Source of the DNA: Candidatus Hydrogenedentota bacterium
GTDB lineage: Bacteria > Hydrogenedentota > Hydrogenedentia > Hydrogenedentales > CAITNO01
Reading direction: 5' to 3'
Assembly: GCA_029554925.1 (NCBI GenBank)
Contig: JAKPUV010000031.1
Span: 1-9,984, forward strand
DNA length: 9,984 bases
Shown: positions 6,222 through 9,984 of the stretch, in pieces
Layout: each line of letters starts with the position of its first letter
Position numbering within the stretch: position 1 is the stretch's first letter
Notes under the pieces: model-generated
Seen by the model: only the letters and a program-made list of their open reading frames with translations
The model's database searches: none
What the model was told of the DNA's origin: nothing
Translations under genes and position numbers: made by a program

Positions 6222-6623
6222 ATGACGGGCTTCAACGCGCGAAAGGTGCTAATCGCAGGGGGTGACCGGCTGGTCCGCAGCCGCATCAAGGAACTCCTGG
6301 ACGGCATGGACTGGCAGACCGAGGAGACGGGGGACCTGGACGAGGCCATGTATCTTGCCGACACCTGGCAGCCGGACATGATCCTGCTTGATGTGGACCG
6401 GCGGCGGGGGGACGTTTTTGAACTCTACAAGTCCTTCCGCGAGTCCTGCCTGGTGGGGGACACGCCGATCCTGCTGGTCATGGGCGGCGGCAGGGAAGAG
6501 GAGGTCTGCTACACGGGGGAGGACATCGCGGCGGCGTTTGACGTGCGCGCGCCCGAGGCGATCGTGGAGCGGCCGGTGGACCCCGGCGAACTGCTGACCT
6601 CGATCCTGGGCATTCTCGGCTGA
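6222..6623 (+). CDS. Stand-alone atypical response-regulator receiver protein
   Basis: 133 residues covering one CheY-like receiver and nothing more. After KVLIAGGD (D15, with Gly in place of the other acidic residue) and the helix RSRIKELLDGM come LADTWQPDMILLDVD with the likely phospho-acceptor D57, TPILLVMGGG, and AIVERPVDPGELLTSIL. The usual Thr/Ser at the end of beta-4 is Met (M87), and the invariant Lys of beta-5 is Arg (R117). The residue that accepts phosphate is thus kept while two switch residues are changed, so signalling may be altered or phosphorylation-independent. The ATG at 6222 has AGGCGG 8 bases upstream. An in-frame GTG at 6165 with GAGGA (6151-6155) 9 bases upstream would add 19 residues ahead of the fold and is a genuine alternative. 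It is divergent from mrfA and stops one base short of the convergent cca gene. The partner kinase and output are unknown. Confidence 0.82.
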   Translation: MTGFNARKVLIAGGDRLVRSRIKELLDGMDWQTEETGDLDEAMYLADTWQPDMILLDVDRRRGDVFELYKSFRESCLVGDTPILLVMGGGREEEVCYTGEDIAAAFDVRAPEAIVERPVDPGELLTSILGILG

Positions 6624-6629
6624 GTCAGC
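6619..6629. repeat. 11-bp palindrome holding both stop codons of a convergent pair
   Basis: GCTGA-G-TCAGC spans the TGA of the receiver gene (6621-6623) and the TGA of the cca gene on the other strand (6625-6627). Two facing TGA stops force the inner six bases to be symmetrical, so only the outer GC pairs add information. The stem is too short, and lacks a T tract, to be a convincing terminator. Confidence 0.4.
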
Positions 6630-7959
6630 GCGACGCGTCCCCGCCGTGGCGTTCGGCCACGCGCGCCAGAGCCTCCTCCCGCGACGCGTACCTTCCCTCA
6701 AGAAACCCCTCGCGCAGCTCGTCGAGAATTTCCCGAAAGAGCGGGCCCGGGCGCATTCCCAGCCGAATCAGGTCGTCCCCGGTGACGGGGCACGGGGGCG
6801 GCTGAACCCCGTCCGCAAGTCCGGCGAGGTAGTCCCGTGTCCAGGCCACGCGGGTCATGTCCCCATGGCTGGCCGTGCAGTCCAGCTCCGCCAGGTGGAG
6901 GAGCAGGGCGAAATCCGGCTCCGCAACAAAGAGGCGGCGGCGGCCCTCGCGCATGTCGGGAAGCGCCGCCACGCGCATGTGCTGCGCGACAAGCCACACG
7001 ATCCGCCGGGTCTCGTCCGCCGACATCCGCAGGCGCCGGCACACGGCCTCCGCCGTTGCGGCGCCCTCCTTCTCATGGAAGTGGAAGCGGATGCGGTCCT
7101 CAAAGGTCTGGGTCGCGGGTTTCCCGATGTCGTGCAGCAGCGCGGCCATGGCCAGAACGGGCGGGCAGTCCGCGGGGAGCCGGTCAAGCATCAGGGCCGT
7201 GTGGGTGAACACGTCCCCCTCCGGGTGAAAGGCCGGCGGCTGCTCCACGCCCCTGAGCGCGGCGACCTCCGGCAGAATCTCCGCCAGCAGCCCCGTTTCA
7301 TCCAGCAGGCGGAGGGCCCTCCCCGCGGCGCCGCCCGTGAGCATGCGCAGCACCTCCCCGCGCACCCGCTCCGCGCTCACCCCGTCATGGATGCGCGGGG
7401 CCATCCGGCGCAGCGCCGACAGGGTTTCCTCCTCGATGCGGAATCCGAGCTGCGCGGCGAAACGGACCGCGCGCAGGAGGCGCAGACGGTCCTCGGCGAA
7501 GCGGCACCCCGGGTCGCCGACCGTGCGGATCACCCCCGCGCGCAGGTCGGAAAGCCCGTCCACATAGTCCAGGATTTCGCCGGAGACGGGGTCCATGAAC
7601 AGGGCGTTCACCGTGAAATCACGGCGCGCGGCGTCGGACCGTTCATCCCCCGGCGCCACGGATTCGGGGCGCCGCCCGTCCAGATAGCGCCCGTCCCTGC
7701 GAAAAGTGGCCACCTCATAGGGCGTTTCATCGACCACCACCAGCACGACCCCGAACGCCAGCCCCACGGGGACGGTGCGCTCAAAAAGGCGCGGGATTTC
7801 GTCGGCCGGCGCCGAGGTGGCGATGTCGTAGTCCTGCGGGGGGCGTCCCAGCACCCGGTCCCTTACGCATCCCCCCGCCAGCAGGGCACGGTGCCCCGCC
7901 TTCGCGAGACGGGCGCAAATGTCCGCCGCGACCCGTTCCCGGTCATCGGGGCGCGGCAT
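6625..7959 (-). CDS. cca: tRNA nucleotidyltransferase (CCA-adding type / PcnB-like class II)
   Basis: 444 residues. The N-terminal nucleotidyltransferase head has LLAGGCVRD (27-34), the metal-binding DYD (D43 and D45), and RRDFTVNAL (112-120). The neck has CRFAEDRLRLLRAVRFAAQLGF (starting about 152) and SAERVRGEVLRML. An HD domain follows: HPEGDVFTHT (H245 and H253), ALLHDIGKP (H276-D277), HFHEKEG and VAQHMRV (H327). Class II enzymes of this type add or repair the 3'-CCA of tRNAs; relatives add only A or make poly(A) tails. The EDxxR motif and typical bacterial layout favour tRNA CCA addition, but the exact specificity cannot be read from sequence alone. The intact HD domain may give phosphohydrolase activity. 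I chose the ATG at 7959 because GGGAGGG (7967-7973) ends 7 bases upstream; the longer in-frame extension back to 8076 has Cys/Pro-rich, non-family sequence. It overlaps the end of the upstream membrane-protein gene by 17 bases, so both are probably cotranscribed. Confidence 0.93.
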   Translation of the reverse strand: MPRPDDRERVAADICARLAKAGHRALLAGGCVRDRVLGRPPQDYDIATSAPADEIPRLFERTVPVGLAFGVVLVVVDETPYEVATFRRDGRYLDGRRPESVAPGDERSDAARRDFTVNALFMDPVSGEILDYVDGLSDLRAGVIRTVGDPGCRFAEDRLRLLRAVRFAAQLGFRIEEETLSALRRMAPRIHDGVSAERVRGEVLRMLTGGAAGRALRLLDETGLLAEILPEVAALRGVEQPPAFHPEGDVFTHTALMLDRLPADCPPVLAMAALLHDIGKPATQTFEDRIRFHFHEKEGAATAEAVCRRLRMSADETRRIVWLVAQHMRVAALPDMREGRRRLFVAEPDFALLLHLAELDCTASHGDMTRVAWTRDYLAGLADGVQPPPCPVTGDDLIRLGMRPGPLFREILDELREGFLEGRYASREEALARVAERHGGDASR

Positions 7960-9984
7960 GGCCCGGCCCTCCCGACCCGGCGTAGAGGGCCGTTCGCCGC
8001 AGGCCGGGGTGAAGCAGCAGGCATCCGGCCAGCACGGCGAACACGGCGGGCTCCCCTCCGCGAAGAAAGGGGGCAAACCGGCACAGCGTCAGCGTCAGCG
8101 CAAGGGACAGGGCAAGCATTCCGCCCGCCTTAAACGGAACGGAACCTGCCGCCTGCCCCACGAGCAGGAATCCCAATGCCATGCACCAGGCGGGGGCCAG
8201 CTTGTTCCCTTCCACGGGCAGGGGGAAAAAGGTCGTGGCAAGCGCCGCTGTGCCCAGTAGCAGGGCACCGGCGGAAAGGCTCCGGGCCCGACGGCCTCCG
8301 CAGGCCCAAAGGGCTCCGGCGACGGTGCAAAGGGAGAGGCAAAGCGCGGGGCCGGCCCACGGTCCCGGGGGCTGCGGCGCGGCTTCCAGCCCGGAAACGC
8401 CATAAACCGCCACAAACAGCAGCCCTGTCAGCAATGTAACGGCGTATGCGGCGGCTTTCATGCCAGCACCGCCGCTCCGGAAAAACACTGGAAGGAATGC
8501 CGCCAGCAGACCGATTCCGGCCAAGCTGCCTGCCACCCCCATGATGGGAACCGCCATCAGACCGGCCATGGCAAGCCCCGCACACCAAGGGAGCATGGAC
8601 AGGGCCAAGAGGTCCCAGGCCCCCCCCGCGCGCTGCCGGCGCAGGTAGTCCTCCCAGGCCGCCGCCGCGAGAAAGGTTACGGGCACCATGGCCGCCGCCC
8701 CGGGGGTCACGGGCGCCCCGGTCCGGGTGAAGGCGTGGTAACAGAGGTGGGCCGCCAGCACCGGCAGCATGGCGGCGGCGGAGAGGGTGGGGGACCCCAG
8801 CAGCCATCCCGCTCCCAGGAACAGGGCTCCCGCAGCGGCCAGGGACTCGGGAAGCGCGTCTCCGGCCCCGTGGCGCCCCACCATCATGTGGATCCACAGC
8901 AGCACGGCAACCGCGGCGCACAGGATTCCCAGCAGGGAGTCGCCAAACCCCCTTTGCCGTCGGTCGTGAATCCGCGCGGTGAGCGCCATCCCCGCGGTCA
9001 CCGCCAGAAGCGCCGCCCAGTCGGCGGAAAGGTCCAACTTCAGGGCATCCCGAAATCCGCCGTCGCCGCCGGGCGCCAGGCCGAACCCGAGCAGCAGCAG
9101 CAGCAGGATTCCCTCGGTCCGTCGAAGGGACGTCCCGCCTGTTTTCCACCGCGCGGCCACGGCCAGGCCAAGACATGCAACTGCCAGCGCGGACATCCCC
9201 GCGACGCGGGGAAGAAACGCCAGGGCAAGCAGCCCGCCCATGACCACCGCGTCCCGAAGCGCGCCGGCGCCGGAGCGGGATGGAACGGCCACCACCAGAA
9301 GCGCGAGCGCCCCGGCGGCAACCCATTCCGGAGAGAGCCCGCCCGTCACTTTCCACAATACGAGGCAGGAGAGGGCGTATGCGCAGAGATTCGCCAGCCC
9401 CGGGACCAGCCGCGCCGCTCCGCCGTCGCGGGGGGGAAGGGAGAAGGAGAGGCTGAACAGGAGGAAGCCCGCGGTCAAGGCGGCGGATGCCCACACCCCG
9501 CCGGTCTTGGGGGAAAAGGAGACCCATTCCGAGGCGATCCCCCCCCAGCAGGAGGCGTAGAAGAGGACCATCGAAACGCCCGCCGCGACCCGGTGGCCCT
9601 TGCGCGCCGCCAGCGCGCCGGCACCCGCCAGAAGCAGCGGACCCAGGGCCCCCGAAGCGTCGAACCCCGCGCCGCCGCCGCCTGCCAGACTGGCGGCGGG
9701 GGACAGCACGCAGAGCAGTCCGCAGCAGACGGCGGACGCGGTTCCCAGACCGCCGTAGAGCAGCAGGAGCAGCGCCGCAAGCATGGCAACCGCCGTCCGG
9801 GGATCGGGGCCGGCGGCGGAAAGCAGGGATGCCGCCGAGAGAGAGGCGGAGAACAGGAGGCCCAGTCCGACGGCCCCGATTGCGGGGACGCGCGGCGTGA
9901 AGAGGCGGGCGCCCGCAGCCAGCGCGGCTCCGGCCGCCGCCAACAAGCACTCCGCCGCCAGCGGGGGAAGCGCGCCCAGCCTTT
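7943..9984 (-). CDS. Large polytopic membrane protein, 5' end beyond the window
   Basis: 679 residues are visible before the stop, and the frame stays open to the right edge, so the start lies outside. A TTG at 9946 is in frame but is not needed as a start, since codons upstream continue as coding-like sequence (RLGALPPLAAECLLAAAG). The protein is almost wholly hydrophobic Ala/Leu/Gly helices, roughly 18-20 membrane segments, joined by very short polar loops (for example RWKTGGTSLRRTEG, ARIHDRRQRGFGD, WEDYLRRQRAGGAW) and ending in a short polar tail. I recognise no catalytic motif. The composition recalls large multi-helix families of unknown function such as DUF2339, but this is a resemblance in style, not an identification. 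It contains runs of eight identical bases at 8620-8627 and 9539-9546 that do not break the frame. Its stop overlaps the cca start by 17 bases. Confidence 0.82.
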   Translation of the reverse strand, partial: RLGALPPLAAECLLAAAGAALAAGARLFTPRVPAIGAVGLGLLFSASLSAASLLSAAGPDPRTAVAMLAALLLLLYGGLGTASAVCCGLLCVLSPAASLAGGGGAGFDASGALGPLLLAGAGALAARKGHRVAAGVSMVLFYASCWGGIASEWVSFSPKTGGVWASAALTAGFLLFSLSFSLPPRDGGAARLVPGLANLCAYALSCLVLWKVTGGLSPEWVAAGALALLVVAVPSRSGAGALRDAVVMGGLLALAFLPRVAGMSALAVACLGLAVAARWKTGGTSLRRTEGILLLLLLGFGLAPGGDGGFRDALKLDLSADWAALLAVTAGMALTARIHDRRQRGFGDSLLGILCAAVAVLLWIHMMVGRHGAGDALPESLAAAGALFLGAGWLLGSPTLSAAAMLPVLAAHLCYHAFTRTGAPVTPGAAAMVPVTFLAAAAWEDYLRRQRAGGAWDLLALSMLPWCAGLAMAGLMAVPIMGVAGSLAGIGLLAAFLPVFFRSGGAGMKAAAYAVTLLTGLLFVAVYGVSGLEAAPQPPGPWAGPALCLSLCTVAGALWACGGRRARSLSAGALLLGTAALATTFFPLPVEGNKLAPAWCMALGFLLVGQAAGSVPFKAGGMLALSLALTLTLCRFAPFLRGGEPAVFAVLAGCLLLHPGLRRTALYAGSGGPGHAAPR

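Noticed and set aside
7960..8076. N-terminal extension of the cca product to 8076.
   Set aside because: It lies wholly within the membrane-protein gene, is Cys/Pro-rich and unlike the family, and the ATG at 7959 has a strong GGGAGGG ribosome site.
6646..8133. A 495-codon open frame on the + strand opposite cca.
   Set aside because: The opposite strand encodes all conserved motifs of a nucleotidyltransferase-HD enzyme. The + translation is Arg/His/Gln-rich low-complexity sequence without family features.
8130..9950. A 606-codon minus-strand frame shifted against the membrane-protein gene.
   Set aside because: It is Arg/Gly/Pro-rich with no hydrophobic segments, whereas the other frame gives clean regular membrane helices and stays open to the edge.

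Overview
This is a high-GC stretch of bacterial chromosome, visibly GC-rich at third codon positions, and packed with eight protein-coding genes. I see no RNA genes, insertion sequences, integrase genes or CRISPR arrays. The taxon cannot be fixed from the sequence. Housekeeping genes (yhbY, cca), a polytopic membrane protein and tail-anchored or membrane-anchored hypothetical proteins would fit a Gram-negative, possibly uncultivated lineage, but that is a guess. All eight genes end in TGA.

Layout from left to right: (1) a small membrane-anchored hypothetical protein on the + strand (53-517); (2) yhbY, a CRM-domain ribosome-assembly protein, on the - strand (510-845), whose 3' end overlaps the first gene; (3) a tail-anchored TPR protein on the + strand (1006-2307), divergent from yhbY, with an internal EF-Tu-domain-2-like barrel and a C-terminal GYF-like module; (4) a two-gene - strand operon, mrfA-mrfB (6029-3720 and 3723-2317), encoding a DEAD/DEAH helicase with a four-cysteine C-terminal motif and a DEDDh exonuclease with TPRs, which are the counterparts of the Bacillus subtilis mitomycin repair factors MrfA and MrfB (YprA and YprB); (5) a stand-alone, degenerate receiver-domain protein on the + strand (6222-6623), divergent from mrfA; (6) a - strand pair made of a large multi-pass membrane protein (truncated at the right window edge) and a tRNA nucleotidyltransferase (cca-type), which overlap by 17 bases.

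The most interesting region is the mrfA/receiver divergent intergenic (6030-6221). The - strand promoter reads TTGCAT-17 nt-TATATT. Its -10 box lies inside an inverted repeat, ACTG-N10-CAGT (6054-6071), with the same architecture as the LexA/SOS box of gammaproteobacteria (CTG-N10-CAG). This suggests, by inference only, that the DNA-crosslink repair pair is damage-inducible here. A 10-bp perfect palindrome lies between the mrfA ribosome binding site and its start codon. The opposite strand carries a perfect TATAAT box for the receiver gene.

Other notable points are three convergent gene pairs whose ends overlap or lie 1-9 bases apart with no room for terminators, a C9 homopolymer coding for three prolines in mrfB, and the unusual domain assembly of the tail-anchored TPR protein.
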